Positions 1-7,845 of a DNA stretch of 41,144 nt are shown here, piece by piece (within the stretch, counting starts at the first letter, position 1; every line of letters starts with the position of its first letter). The stretch is from NCBI GenBank assembly GCA_019747155.1, contig JAIERD010000396.1:1-41144 (forward strand). The letters are read 5' to 3'. This stretch comes from Pseudomonadaceae bacterium. GTDB taxonomy: Bacteria; Pseudomonadota; Gammaproteobacteria; Pseudomonadales; Pseudomonadaceae. Position numbers and translations under genes: made by a program. The notes under the pieces were generated by a model. That model was not told the origin of the DNA, made no database searches, and saw nothing but the letters and a program-made list of their open reading frames with translations.

Positions 1-2
1 CC

Positions 3-734
3 GAGGCGCGGTTGCTGAATGCCGGTTTTATCAAGCGTATGGAGCAAGGCCTGCCGCTGGTGCGGGTCAAGTTGGCGATGAGTCTGGATGGCCGCACGGC
101 GATGGCCAGTGGCGAAAGCCAGTGGATTACCGGCCCGGCGGCGCGGGCTGCAGTGCAACGTTTGCGCGCCCGTTCGAGCATCGTATTGACCGGCGCCGAT
201 ACCGTGTTGGCCGACTCCGCGCGGCTGACCGTGCGCCCCGATGAGCTGGGCCTGAATGCCGAGTTGACTGCGCTGGCGATGACCCGTCCGCCACTGCGGG
301 TGCTGGTCGATGGGCGCTTGCGGGTGCCCTTGTCTGCGCCGTTTTATCAAGTCGGGCCGGCGTTGGTGGCCACTTGCGCGGCGGCGACGGCGCGAGAACG
401 TTTTCTCGATGACGGCCACCAGTTGCTGGCGGTGCCCGGCACCAATGGCCATGTCGATTTGCGCAAACTGCTAGTTGAGCTGGCCAGCCGTGGCGCCAAT
501 GAAGTATTGGTGGAGGCCGGTCCGCGTTTGGCCGGAGCCTTTGCCCGGCAGGGTTTGGTCGATGAATTTCAGTTGTTTATGGCGGCCAAGTTTCTCGGTT
601 GCAGTGGCCGGCCCTTGCTTGACTGGCCGCTGGCGAAAATGGCCGATGCACCGGCCTTGAAGATTGTTGAAATGCGCGCAGTCGGCGACGACTGGCGGAT
701 CATTGCGGTACCCGTGCCTGCGCAGCACGTATAA
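3..734 (+). CDS. ribD: RibD, C-terminal reductase part (5' truncated by window)
   Basis: Bifunctional riboflavin biosynthesis enzyme: the N-terminal deaminase and C-terminal 5-amino-6-(5-phosphoribosylamino)uracil reductase act on the GTP cyclohydrolase II product. Only the reductase domain lies in the window; the frame is open from base 3 and the deaminase domain with its zinc motif is upstream. Visible family features are the KLAMSLDGRTAMASGESQW block near the start, the VLTGADTVLADSARLTVR segment and the VEAGPRLAGAF block near the end. It leads a run ribD-ribE-ribBA-ribH on the same strand. The stop lies 56 nt before ribE. Identification is secure; the true start is outside the window. Confidence 0.95.
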   Translation, partial: EARLLNAGFIKRMEQGLPLVRVKLAMSLDGRTAMASGESQWITGPAARAAVQRLRARSSIVLTGADTVLADSARLTVRPDELGLNAELTALAMTRPPLRVLVDGRLRVPLSAPFYQVGPALVATCAAATARERFLDDGHQLLAVPGTNGHVDLRKLLVELASRGANEVLVEAGPRLAGAFARQGLVDEFQLFMAAKFLGCSGRPLLDWPLAKMADAPALKIVEMRAVGDDWRIIAVPVPAQHV

Positions 735-790
735 TCGCGCGCTGTATTTGGCGCAGGCCTTAAAATCGTACTGAGTTAATCGGAGACAGC

Positions 791-1453
791 ATGTTCACCG
801 GCATTATCGAAGCGATCGGCACCGTGCACGCCCTCAGCCCCAAGGGTGGGGATGTGCGCGTGTATGTAAAGACCGGCAAGCTGGATCTGGGCGACGTCAA
901 GCTGGGCGACAGCATTGCCGTCAACGGCGTCTGCCTCACCGCGGTGGAGTTACCGGGCGACGGTTTCTGGGCCGATGTGAGCCGGGAAACCTTGGCCTGC
1001 AGCGCCTTTATCGACTTGAAAACCGGCAGCAAGGTCAATCTGGAAAAAGCCCTGACCCCCAGCAGCCGCCTTGGTGGCCACTTGGTCAGCGGTCACGTGG
1101 ATGGCGTTGGCGAGGTGCTGGCGCGGGAAGAAAACGCCCGTGCTGTGCAGTTTAAAATTCGCGCCCCGCGTGAGCTGGCCAAGTACATCGCACTGAAAGG
1201 CTCGATCACCATCGATGGCGTCAGCCTCACGGTGAATAGCGTGAATGGCGCCGAATTTGAACTGACCATAGTGCCGCACACCCTGGGCGAGACCATCATG
1301 GCCGACTACCGGCCGGGTCGCTTGGTCAACCTTGAAGTCGACTTGGTGGCACGTTATCTCGAGCGTTTGCTGCTCGGCGATAAGGCCGCAGAGCCGCAAG
1401 CCTCGGGTATTACCGAAGGCTTCTTGGCCGCCCATGGTTACCTAAAATCCTGA
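791..1453 (+). CDS. ribE: Riboflavin synthase alpha chain
   Basis: Catalyses dismutation of two 6,7-dimethyl-8-ribityllumazine molecules to riboflavin, the last step of the pathway. The 220-residue length is typical. It opens with MFTGIIE and contains two lumazine-binding (barrel) repeats, one over about residues 1-95 and one over about 98-195. GGHLVSGHVDG lies at the repeat junction. The start follows a GGAGA ribosome binding site (782-786). It sits between ribD and ribBA. A hairpin followed by T residues just after the stop could reduce read-through to ribBA. The gene is called ribC in some Pseudomonas annotations. Confidence 0.96.
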   Translation: MFTGIIEAIGTVHALSPKGGDVRVYVKTGKLDLGDVKLGDSIAVNGVCLTAVELPGDGFWADVSRETLACSAFIDLKTGSKVNLEKALTPSSRLGGHLVSGHVDGVGEVLAREENARAVQFKIRAPRELAKYIALKGSITIDGVSLTVNSVNGAEFELTIVPHTLGETIMADYRPGRLVNLEVDLVARYLERLLLGDKAAEPQASGITEGFLAAHGYLKS

Positions 1454-1468
1454 ATCTCTGAAATCCTG

Positions 1469-1496
1469 AATCGCGCCCTATTGCGGCGATTTTTTG
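1469..1496 (+). terminator. Possible intrinsic terminator or attenuator between ribE and ribBA
   Basis: Arms AATCGC (1469-1474) and GCGATT (1486-1491) form a short GC-containing stem, followed by a run of T (1490-1495). It falls in the 68-nt gap between ribE and ribBA. The stem is only 6 bp with an 11-nt loop that may pair further, so partial termination is more likely than full. No FMN riboswitch fits in this gap. Confidence 0.45.
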
Positions 1497-1521
1497 CACA
1501 TCTAATTAAAGGGGCCGCCCC

Positions 1522-2616
1522 ATGGCGCTCAATAGCATCGAAGAGCTGGTTGAAGATATTCGTCAGGGCAAGATGGTCATCCTTATGGATGACGAGGACC
1601 GCGAGAACGAAGGCGATTTGATCATGGCCTCCGAGCGCGTGTTGCCTGAACACATCAACTTTATGGCGCGCTTTGCCCGTGGCCTGATCTGCATGCCGAT
1701 GAGCCGCGAGCGTTGCGAGTTGCTCAACTTGCCGCTGATGGCGCCGCGCAATGGCTCGGGTTTCGGTACCAAGTTCACCGTCTCCATCGAAGCGGCAGTC
1801 GGCGTGACCACCGGTATTTCCGCCGCCGATCGCGCCTGCACCGTACAAGCCGCTGCGGCGCGGAATGCCAAGGCCGACGACATCGTCAGCCCCGGCCATA
1901 TTTTCCCGTTGATGGCCCAGCCAGGTGGCGTACTGGCTCGTGCCGGTCACACCGAAGCGGCCTGCGATCTGGCCCGGATGGGTGGTTTTGAGCCATCCGG
2001 TGTGATCTGCGAAATCATGAACGACGACGGCACCATGGCCCGTCGCCCGGAGCTGGAAGAATTCGCCAAGCTGCATGGCATCAAGATTGGCACCATCGCC
2101 GACCTGATCCACTACCGACTGATCCACGAGCGCACCGTGCAGCGCATCGCCGAGCAGCCGCTGGAAAGCGAGCTGGGCTCGTTCAATCTGGTCACCTACC
2201 GCGACTCGGTGGAAGGCGACGTGCACATGGCCCTGACCCTCGGGAAAATCTGCGCCGACGAGCCGACCCTGGTGCGGGTGCATAACATGGAGCCGCTGCG
2301 CGACCTGTTTATGGTCAACCAGCCGGGCCGCTGGAGCCTGCGCGCGGCCATGGCCAAGGTGGCCGAGGCTGGCAGCGGCGTGGTCTTGCTGTTGGGCAAC
2401 CCGCTCAGCGGTCAGGAGCTGCTGATGCACTTGGAGCGCCAGTTGGGCACTGATGCAAGCCCGGCTAACCCGACCACCTACAGCACCGTCGGCGCCGGTT
2501 CACAGATTCTGCGCGACCTGGGCGTGCGCAAAATGCGCCTGCTCAGTGCACCAATGAAGTTCAATGCGATATCCGGTTTTGATCTGGAAGTTGTAGAATA
2601 CCTACCCGCCGAATAA
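1522..2616 (+). CDS. ribBA: 3,4-dihydroxy-2-butanone-4-phosphate synthase with degenerate GTP cyclohydrolase II domain (RibBX type)
   Basis: The N-terminal half (about residues 1-200) is a DHBP synthase, which converts ribulose 5-phosphate to the four-carbon riboflavin precursor. It shows the acidic DDEDRENEGDL motif near residue 22 and the GHTEAACDLAR motif near residue 140. The C-terminal half (about 205-364) has the fold-level pattern of GTP cyclohydrolase II but lacks the CxxxxxxxxxxCxC zinc ligands and the GRGIGL motif, so it should not have RibA activity. A complete RibA is encoded separately at 6809. A pseudo-RibA half is known in many proteobacteria as RibBX. Start ATG follows AAGGGG. 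Confidence 0.93.
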   Translation: MALNSIEELVEDIRQGKMVILMDDEDRENEGDLIMASERVLPEHINFMARFARGLICMPMSRERCELLNLPLMAPRNGSGFGTKFTVSIEAAVGVTTGISAADRACTVQAAAARNAKADDIVSPGHIFPLMAQPGGVLARAGHTEAACDLARMGGFEPSGVICEIMNDDGTMARRPELEEFAKLHGIKIGTIADLIHYRLIHERTVQRIAEQPLESELGSFNLVTYRDSVEGDVHMALTLGKICADEPTLVRVHNMEPLRDLFMVNQPGRWSLRAAMAKVAEAGSGVVLLLGNPLSGQELLMHLERQLGTDASPANPTTYSTVGAGSQILRDLGVRKMRLLSAPMKFNAISGFDLEVVEYLPAE

Positions 2617-2683
2617 AGCTGCTGGGCGCCTGAGGGCGTCCGTTTAGTTTATTCCTGCTCTTTATATAGATATGAGAATGCCC

Positions 2684-3160
2684 ATGACCCTGAAGACCAT
2701 CGAAGGTAACTTCATCGCCCCCCAAGGCCGCTTTGCCCTGGTAGTTGGCCGTTTCAACAGCTTCGTGGTGGAAAGCCTGGTAAGTGGTGCGATTGACACC
2801 TTGGTACGCCACGGCGTGAGCGAAAGCCAGATCACCATCATCCGTGCTCCAGGCGCGTTTGAGATTCCCTTGGTTGCGCAGAAAGTCGCCCAGCGTGGCG
2901 AGTACGCCGCCATCATCGCCCTTGGCGCGGTGATTCGTGGTGGCACCCCACATTTTGAATACGTTGCAGGCGAGTGCACCAAGGGCCTGGCCCAGGTGTC
3001 CATGGAGTTCGGCGTACCGGTTGCCTTTGGCGTGCTGACGGTCGACTCGATCGAGCAAGCCATCGAGCGTTCCGGCACCAAGGCTGGCAACAAGGGTGGC
3101 GAAGCGGCGCTGTCGGCGCTTGAGATGGTTAGCCTGCTGGCACAGTTGGACGCCAAGTGA
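2684..3160 (+). CDS. ribH: 6,7-dimethyl-8-ribityllumazine synthase
   Basis: Lumazine synthase condenses 5-amino-6-ribitylaminouracil with dihydroxybutanone phosphate, giving the substrate of RibE. The product is 158 residues, the usual size of the small icosahedral-shell subunit. Motifs include the phosphate/substrate segment [25 protein letters not shown] with the catalytic His, and [17 protein letters not shown]. Two further in-frame ATGs lie upstream (2672, 2678). I chose 2684 (MTLKTIEG) because Pseudomonas orthologues begin there; no strong Shine-Dalgarno separates the choices. The stop overlaps the nusB start, indicating co-translation. Confidence 0.96.
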   Translation: MTLKTIEGNFIAPQGRFALVVGRFNSFVVESLVSGAIDTLVRHGVSESQITIIRAPGAFEIPLVAQKVAQRGEYAAIIALGAVIRGGTPHFEYVAGECTKGLAQVSMEFGVPVAFGVLTVDSIEQAIERSGTKAGNKGGEAALSALEMVSLLAQLDAK

Positions 3161-3648
3161 GCCTGAATAAGGACGACAGTCCCGAGCAGACTCCGGCAGC
3201 TCCAGCGCCGAAGGGCAAAACCGCTGCGCGCCGGCAGGCCCGCAGCCTGGCCATGCAAGCCCTGTATCAGTGGCATATGGCCGGCCAAGCAGTGAACGAA
3301 ATCGAGGCGCAGTTTCGCGTCGACAATGATTTTGTCGGCGTCGACGGCGCTTACTTTCGCGAGATTCTGCACGGCGTGCCGAAGCAGAAAAGCGAGATCG
3401 ACAGCAGCTTTGAACCCTTCCTGGATCGCCCGCTCGAAGAGCTGGACCCGGTCGAACTGGCGATCTTGCGTTTGTCGACCTTTGAACTGCGCAACCGTCC
3501 GGATGTGCCATACCGCGTGGTGATTAACGAAGGCATCGAACTGGCGAAGATTTTCGGCGCCACCGATGGCCACAAGTTCGTCAACGGCATCCTCGACAAG
3601 TTGGCGCCGCGTTTGCGTGGCGAAGAAATCCGCGCCAATAAGCGTTAG
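3157..3648 (+). CDS. nusB: Transcription antitermination factor NusB
   Basis: NusB binds boxA RNA with NusE (S10) and helps antitermination on rRNA operons. The 163-residue all-helical protein has the family segments [16 protein letters not shown] (N-terminus), [33 protein letters not shown] and [11 protein letters not shown]. The GTG start lies in a GTGA overlap with the ribH stop, a common arrangement in this operon. The first 25 residues are a charged, disordered-looking extension. Secure. Confidence 0.95.
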   Translation: MSLNKDDSPEQTPAAPAPKGKTAARRQARSLAMQALYQWHMAGQAVNEIEAQFRVDNDFVGVDGAYFREILHGVPKQKSEIDSSFEPFLDRPLEELDPVELAILRLSTFELRNRPDVPYRVVINEGIELAKIFGATDGHKFVNGILDKLAPRLRGEEIRANKR

Positions 3649-3657
3649 TAGGAAGTT

Positions 3658-3719
3658 GGAAGCGGGAAGTAGGGAGTGGGACGTTCAACGCCACTTCCCG
3701 CGCCCTACTTCACGCTTCC
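3658..3719. repeat. Long imperfect inverted repeat between nusB and thiL
   Basis: Arms 3658-3680 and 3691-3719 are imperfect reverse complements sharing GGAAGCG, GAAGTAGGG and AGTGGG-type blocks. The centre CGTTCAACG is itself palindromic. The transcript could fold into one long hairpin, but no T-tract follows. It differs in sequence from the other REP families in this window. It occupies most of the 107-nt nusB-thiL gap. Confidence 0.7.
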
Positions 3720-3755
3720 CAAGCGTGCAAGACGCCCGCCATCGAGCGCTCTGTC

Positions 3756-4724
3756 ATGAATGAGTTTGGGTTAATCCGCCAGTACTTTGCGGCCGCGCCC
3801 TGTGCGCAGGGCGCCGTTGGCGTAGCGCTGGGTATCGGCGACGATTGCGCGCTGCTGGATTTGCCGGCTGGCGAGCAGCTGGCGATCTCCACCGACACCC
3901 TGGTCGTCGGGGTGCATTTCCCCGACTCCTGTGATCCTTATCTGCTCGGTCAGCGCGGCCTGGCCGTGGCCGCCAGCGACTTGGCGGCGATGGGCGCGAC
4001 TCCTCTGGCCTTTACCCTAGCGCTGACCTTGCCGGCCGCCACCCCCGAGTGGTTGCAAGGCTTTGCCCGTGGTTTGAATCAAATGGCGCAGAGCTGCCAC
4101 TTGGCCTTGATTGGCGGCGACACTACCCGTGGGCCCTTGAGTCTGACGGTTACGGTGTTCGGCCGACTGCCGGCTGGCCAGGCGTTACGCCGCAGCGGCG
4201 CCCAGGTTGGCGATTTGCTCTGTGTTGGCGGTGCGCTGGGCGATGGCGCCGGCGCCTTGCCGCTGGTGCTGGGGCAGCGCCAAGTAGCCGATGAGCTGGC
4301 CGCGCCACTGCTGGCGCGTTATTGGTCGCCGCAACCGCAACTGGCGCTGGGCCAAGCGCTGCGCGGCAAGGCCTCGGCGGCGCTGGATATTTCCGATGGG
4401 CTGTTGGCCGATTGCGGGCATATCGCCACGGCTTCCAAGCTGGCGCTGCAGATCGAGCTTGAGCGTCTGCCCTTGTCGCCGGCGTTGTTGGCGCTGCTGG
4501 ATAAACCGGCAGCGCAGCAGTGCGCCTTGGCTGGCGGCGATGACTATGTGCTGGCCTTTACCCTGCCTGCCGCGCACTTGCCAGCCTTGCAGGCGGCCGG
4601 CTGGCCTGTTGTGGTGATCGGCCAGGCGCTCGCCGGGGTGGGCGTGCAGCTGGTCGATGGGCAAGGCGTGACTATCAATCCGGCCCAGCGCGGCTATCAA
4701 CATTTTGGGGGGGCAGATGACTGA
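3756..4724 (+). CDS. thiL: Thiamine-monophosphate kinase
   Basis: ThiL phosphorylates thiamine monophosphate with ATP to give the cofactor thiamine diphosphate. The 322-residue protein belongs to the PurM/AIR synthase-like superfamily. It has GIGDDCALLD at residues 26-35, STDTLVVGVHF near residue 45, IGGDTTRGPL near 127, and DISDGLLADCGH near 210, which supply metal and nucleotide ligands. GGDDYVLAF lies near residue 261. The 3' end overlaps a short ORF created by a local duplication (4717-4797). Its product is used by Dxs, encoded 7 kb away. Secure. Confidence 0.95.
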   Translation: MNEFGLIRQYFAAAPCAQGAVGVALGIGDDCALLDLPAGEQLAISTDTLVVGVHFPDSCDPYLLGQRGLAVAASDLAAMGATPLAFTLALTLPAATPEWLQGFARGLNQMAQSCHLALIGGDTTRGPLSLTVTVFGRLPAGQALRRSGAQVGDLLCVGGALGDGAGALPLVLGQRQVADELAAPLLARYWSPQPQLALGQALRGKASAALDISDGLLADCGHIATASKLALQIELERLPLSPALLALLDKPAAQQCALAGGDDYVLAFTLPAAHLPALQAAGWPVVVIGQALAGVGVQLVDGQGVTINPAQRGYQHFGGADD

Positions 4725-4808
4725 CTCGATACTGCGCCGCGATTTCACCCTGTCGCCCAGGCGCGATCAGCATGCAGCATTTTGGGAGCGCAGGTGACTG
4801 ACTCGATA
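4701..4808. repeat. Imperfect tandem duplication of the thiL/pgpA junction
   Basis: Segments 4701-4731 and 4778-4808 match at 28 of 31 positions with an offset of 77 bp. Each contains the end of thiL-like sequence (CATTTTGGG), a purine-rich stretch, and an initiation codon followed by TGACTCGATA. The second copy provides the real pgpA start; the first provides the start of the 26-codon ORF. The intervening part is diverged. Confidence 0.8.
4717..4797 (+). CDS. Short 26-codon ORF linking thiL and pgpA, probably a duplicated pgpA start
   Basis: The ATG at 4717 overlaps the thiL stop by 8 nt and the stop overlaps the pgpA GTG start (GTGA at 4794-4797). The predicted peptide begins MTDSILRRDF, and its first five residues equal those of PgpA (MTDSI). 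I interpret it as a relic of the original pgpA start left by the 77-bp duplication, now perhaps acting as a translational coupling leader. The rest of the peptide is Arg-rich and resembles nothing I know. Whether it is translated is unknown. Confidence 0.4.
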   Translation: MTDSILRRDFTLSPRRDQHAAFWERR

Positions 4809-5279
4809 AAAGCACCGCCATCGGTATGGCGTAATCCATGGCATTTTTTGGCCTTTGGTTTTGGCTCCGGCACCTTGGCGAAAGCGCCGGGCACCTGGGG
4901 CACGCTGGTGGGCTTGGCGTTTGTGCCGCTGTGGCACCTGCTGCCCGACTGGGGCTATTGCTTGATGCTGGTGCTGACCACGCTGTTTGGCGTCTGGTTG
5001 TGCGGCAAGGTGGCGCGCGATCTGGGCGTGCATGACCATGGCGGCATCGTCTGGGATGAAATGGTCGGGATCTGGATCACCCTCTGGCTGGCACCGACTG
5101 GCTGGCAGTGGTTGCTGTTGGGTTTTGCACTGTTTCGGCTGTTTGATATCGTCAAACCCTGGCCGATTCGCTGGATCGATCGACAGGTTCATGGTGGACT
5201 GGGCATCATGCTCGATGATGTGTTGGCCGGGGTGTTCGCCTGGCTGGCGCTGCAAGCGGTGATCCTAGTTTTAAGCTAA
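4794..5279 (+). CDS. pgpA: Phosphatidylglycerophosphatase A
   Basis: PgpA removes phosphate from phosphatidylglycerophosphate to make phosphatidylglycerol in the inner membrane. The 161-residue protein shows the family segments FGSGTLAKAPGTWGTL near residue 21, HDHGGIVWDEMVGIW near residue 80, and FRLFDIVKPWPIRWID near 118, with several hydrophobic helices between. The GTG at 4794 is preferred over a TTG at 4782: it follows GGGAGC and gives MTDSI, the same residues as the duplicated start upstream. The neighbour order thiL-pgpA is standard in Pseudomonas. Confidence 0.94.
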   Translation: MTDSIKAPPSVWRNPWHFLAFGFGSGTLAKAPGTWGTLVGLAFVPLWHLLPDWGYCLMLVLTTLFGVWLCGKVARDLGVHDHGGIVWDEMVGIWITLWLAPTGWQWLLLGFALFRLFDIVKPWPIRWIDRQVHGGLGIMLDDVLAGVFAWLALQAVILVLS

Positions 5280-5290
5280 ACGGAGGCAGC

Positions 5291-6064
5291 ATGCGCGGTG
5301 GCTGGATAGGGATGTTATTGAGCTGCTTGCTGGTCTATAGCGGGTCATTTGTCGCAGCTCAGGCGCGCGAGGCAGCGCCGCTGGCAGAATTCAGCGTGGC
5401 CAGCGAAGTCTGGGAGGGCCACAGCAACGCCGATGGTAGTGGACTGGCCTGGGATCTACTGCGCGCGGTTTTTGAGCCGGCGGGCGTTAAGCTTAAAATC
5501 ACCAGCGTGCCCTATACCCGCGCGCTGGGCTTGGCGCAGCGCGGCAAGGTCGATGCGGTGTTGGGCTTGTATCTCAATGAAGCCGATGACGTTGCTTACC
5601 CGCGCTGGCCCTATGCCGATGACGCGGTGGTGGCCCTTGGTTTGGCGGGTGCGCCTGCGCCAACCCTGCAGAAGTTGGCCAATTACCGGCTGATCTGGGT
5701 GCGCGGTTATGCCTTTCAGAGCCAGCTGCCAACCTTAAAAAACTACCAAGAAGTGCAGCGCCGCGATGGCATCCCGCAGATGCTCAAACAAGGTCGCGCA
5801 GACTTCTATATCGATGACGATGATGAGGTCAAGATTCTCTTGGCCGGCACCGAGCATCCACAAGACTTCAAAGTGACCCCGCTGCAATACCTGCCGATTT
5901 ATCTGGGCTTTGCCCATACTGAACATGGCCGGGCGATGCAGGCGTTGTACGAGCAGCGCATGCCGCAACTGTTGCGCGCCGGCAGCTTGCGGCCGATCTT
6001 TGCCCGCTACCAGCAACACTATCCCTATGACTCTGCCGAGGAGATGCCCAATGCGCGTCCGTAA
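5291..6064 (+). CDS. Periplasmic solute-binding protein (family 3-like)
   Basis: A 257-residue secreted protein: Met-Arg start, hydrophobic segment about residues 5-22 and an AQA-type cleavage site near residue 25. The mature part resembles bacterial extracellular solute-binding proteins of family 3: LAWDLLRAVFEPAGVKLKI, YTRALGLAQRGKVDAVLG, and a C-terminal YLGFAH block. No ABC permease or ATPase gene is nearby, so it may be an orphan binding protein rather than a transporter part. The start has a GGAGG site at 5281-5285. The end overlaps the next gene by 14 nt, suggesting coupling. The ligand is unknown. Confidence 0.8.
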   Translation: MRGGWIGMLLSCLLVYSGSFVAAQAREAAPLAEFSVASEVWEGHSNADGSGLAWDLLRAVFEPAGVKLKITSVPYTRALGLAQRGKVDAVLGLYLNEADDVAYPRWPYADDAVVALGLAGAPAPTLQKLANYRLIWVRGYAFQSQLPTLKNYQEVQRRDGIPQMLKQGRADFYIDDDDEVKILLAGTEHPQDFKVTPLQYLPIYLGFAHTEHGRAMQALYEQRMPQLLRAGSLRPIFARYQQHYPYDSAEEMPNARP

Positions 6065-6698
6065 GCTGCTGACCACTGTTAGCCTGTTGCTGCTTGCCAT
6101 GTCGTCGCAGGCCGCCGAGCAAGTGCAGGTGGTGGGTTTGTTTCCGGGTGCTGCGGTGGTCAATGTCGACGGTCAGCGCAAGCTGGTTAAGGTCGGCCAA
6201 ACCGGGCCTGGTGGCGTGCAGGTGGTGAGCGCCGACAGCCGTGGTGCGGTGCTACGGGTTAATGGCGTGGAACGGGCTTACAGCTTGAGCCGCGAGGCGA
6301 GTGCCGGCTTCAGTGCGCCGACTAAAAGCCAGATCAGTCTTGCCCGTGGCGCCGACGGGCATTATTGGGCAGCAGGTACAGTGGGCGGGCATACCGTGCA
6401 TTTTTTGGTGGATACCGGCGCCACCAGCGTTGCCATCAATGAAGCGCAAGCGCGGCGCTTGGGCATTGACTATCGCGTGCAAGGCGAGCCGATGGTGGCC
6501 AGCACCGCCAATGGCAGGGCCAAAGCATGGCGGATCAAGTTGCCGCAAGTCAAAATTGGTCCGCTGGAGGTGTTGGGTGTTGAGGCCTTTGTGCTCGAAG
6601 GTGAGGGTTCAGTCGACTCGCTGCTGGGCATGAGCTTTCTCAATAGGGTGCGCTGGCATGAGGATCAAGGTGTGCTGGTGCTGGAGTCGAAGCTCTAG
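6051..6698 (+). CDS. Retropepsin-like aspartic protease, secreted
   Basis: A 215-residue protein with a signal peptide (MRVRKLLTTVSLLLLAMSSQA). The catalytic FLVDTGATSVAIN motif near residue 120 is typical of the clan AA retropepsin-like family, which works as a homodimer with one D-T-G per subunit. SLLGMSFLN near the C-terminus is the usual partner motif (LLGMxFL). The N-terminal 80 residues form a small beta-rich region (VQVVGLFPGAAVVNVDGQ). The ATG at 6051 follows GAGGAG; a longer in-frame extension upstream lies within the preceding gene and lacks support. Substrate unknown; likely periplasmic. Confidence 0.85.
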   Translation: MRVRKLLTTVSLLLLAMSSQAAEQVQVVGLFPGAAVVNVDGQRKLVKVGQTGPGGVQVVSADSRGAVLRVNGVERAYSLSREASAGFSAPTKSQISLARGADGHYWAAGTVGGHTVHFLVDTGATSVAINEAQARRLGIDYRVQGEPMVASTANGRAKAWRIKLPQVKIGPLEVLGVEAFVLEGEGSVDSLLGMSFLNRVRWHEDQGVLVLESKL

Positions 6699-6808
6699 AC
6701 GCCAACCTCCAAATCTTATCCAAGATGATTCAGCCGCCGCGCCGGCCAGCCCTGCTGATACAATGCGGGCCCTGCTGATTCAGCCCTCTACTTACCTAGG
6801 AGCATTCG

Positions 6809-7429
6809 GTGTCTGTCGTCTTTGTCGCCGCCTCCCAACTGCCCACGCCGTTCGCGGTGTTTACCATGCATGGTTTTCTCGATGAGGAAACCGGCAAGGA
6901 ACACCTCGCCCTGACGCTGGGTGAAATCAACGATGGCGCGCCGGTACTCGGTCGCTTGCACTCCGAGTGCCTGACTGGCGATGCGCTGTTCAGCCAGCGC
7001 TGCGATTGCGGCTCGCAGCTTGAGGCTGCGTTGCGCGCGATTGCCGCCGAAGGCCGTGGCGTCTTGCTGTACTTGCGCCAAGAAGGCCGTGGCATTGGCT
7101 TGCTGAATAAAATCCGCGCCTATGAGCTGCAAGATGGCGGCGCCGATACCGTGGAAGCCAACGAGCAGCTGGGTTTTGGCGCCGACCAGCGCGACTACTC
7201 GATCTGCCAGCCGATGCTGGCGCACCTTGGCGTCAGCGCCATCAAACTGATGACCAATAACCCGCGCAAGGTCAAAGCCCTCGAAGGCTTCGGTTTGCGG
7301 GTGGCTTCACGGGTGCCGCTGCAAACCGGGCAAAACCTGCACAACAAAAAATACCTGGCCACCAAAGCCAGCAAGCTTGGCCACATGCTCGGCAGCCTGC
7401 ACCAAGCCGAGGTTGAGGACGGGCAGTGA
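6809..7429 (+). CDS. ribA: GTP cyclohydrolase II
   Basis: RibA opens the imidazole ring of GTP, the first step of riboflavin synthesis. The 206-residue length fits. The zinc ligands Cys54, Cys65 and Cys67 lie in [17 protein letters not shown], the catalytic-loop motif RQEGRGIGL lies near residue 90, and LMTNNPRKV is near residue 147. This stand-alone enzyme compensates for the degenerate RibA half of RibBA at 1522. The GTG start gives [15 protein letters not shown], as in Pseudomonas orthologues. The stop overlaps the next gene start by 4 nt. Confidence 0.96.
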   Translation: MSVVFVAASQLPTPFAVFTMHGFLDEETGKEHLALTLGEINDGAPVLGRLHSECLTGDALFSQRCDCGSQLEAALRAIAAEGRGVLLYLRQEGRGIGLLNKIRAYELQDGGADTVEANEQLGFGADQRDYSICQPMLAHLGVSAIKLMTNNPRKVKALEGFGLRVASRVPLQTGQNLHNKKYLATKASKLGHMLGSLHQAEVEDGQ

Positions 7430-7845
7430 ACCGCGCCACAACCCGCCGGCGACTGGCGCTGGCGTGGTGGTGGCAGGTACTGCTGACCTTGGCGCCGCTG
7501 GTTATTCTTGACGGGTTGTTCGCCGACCTGCGCGCCGCGCCCTCGGTGTTGGCGTTGCCGCTGTTTATTGCCGGCTGCAGCTCACTGTTTGTCAGCCTCG
7601 GCCAGTTTAAGCGCTACAAACACGCGCTAATCGCCACCGAACAAGCCCTCAATAGTGACACTGAAGCGGCCGCCTGGCAGGCGCTGGGGCAGACTCGTCG
7701 GCGGGCTTTTATCGCCGCCGGCTTACCCGCCTGGATCGCCGCCTTGGCCGTGTTGGCCGGGCTTGAGGCAGTCCCGTTGATACTGCTGGCAGTCGCCAGT
7801 CTGGTCTTGCTCTACCTCTATCGTATTCCGCGTCAGCTTGGGTGA
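7426..7845 (+). CDS. Small integral membrane protein of unknown function
   Basis: A 139-residue protein with an Arg-rich N-terminus and about four hydrophobic segments (residues 13-30, 40-58, 96-110 and 116-132), separated by a charged middle ([18 protein letters not shown]). It starts at a GTG within the ribA stop (GTGA) and ends one base into the btuF-like start, so it is translated between them. P. aeruginosa has an unnamed gene in the same position. I recognise no functional motif. Confidence 0.75.
   Translation: MNRATTRRRLALAWWWQVLLTLAPLVILDGLFADLRAAPSVLALPLFIAGCSSLFVSLGQFKRYKHALIATEQALNSDTEAAAWQALGQTRRRAFIAAGLPAWIAALAVLAGLEAVPLILLAVASLVLLYLYRIPRQLG

Noticed and set aside
730-735. TATAAT at the ribD stop as a ribE promoter
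   Set aside because: The nearest TTGCGG is 21 nt away, too far for a sigma-70 spacer; a single hexamer is weak evidence in an operon.
735-1521. FMN riboswitch for the riboflavin genes
   Set aside because: The gaps before ribE (56 nt) and ribBA (68 nt) are too short and contain none of the conserved RFN blocks.
1438-2430. Long minus-strand ORF of 330 codons opposite ribBA
   Set aside because: It lies fully antisense to ribBA, a clear gene, and is His/Gln/Ala-rich with no recognisable motif: the typical shadow of a high-GC coding strand.
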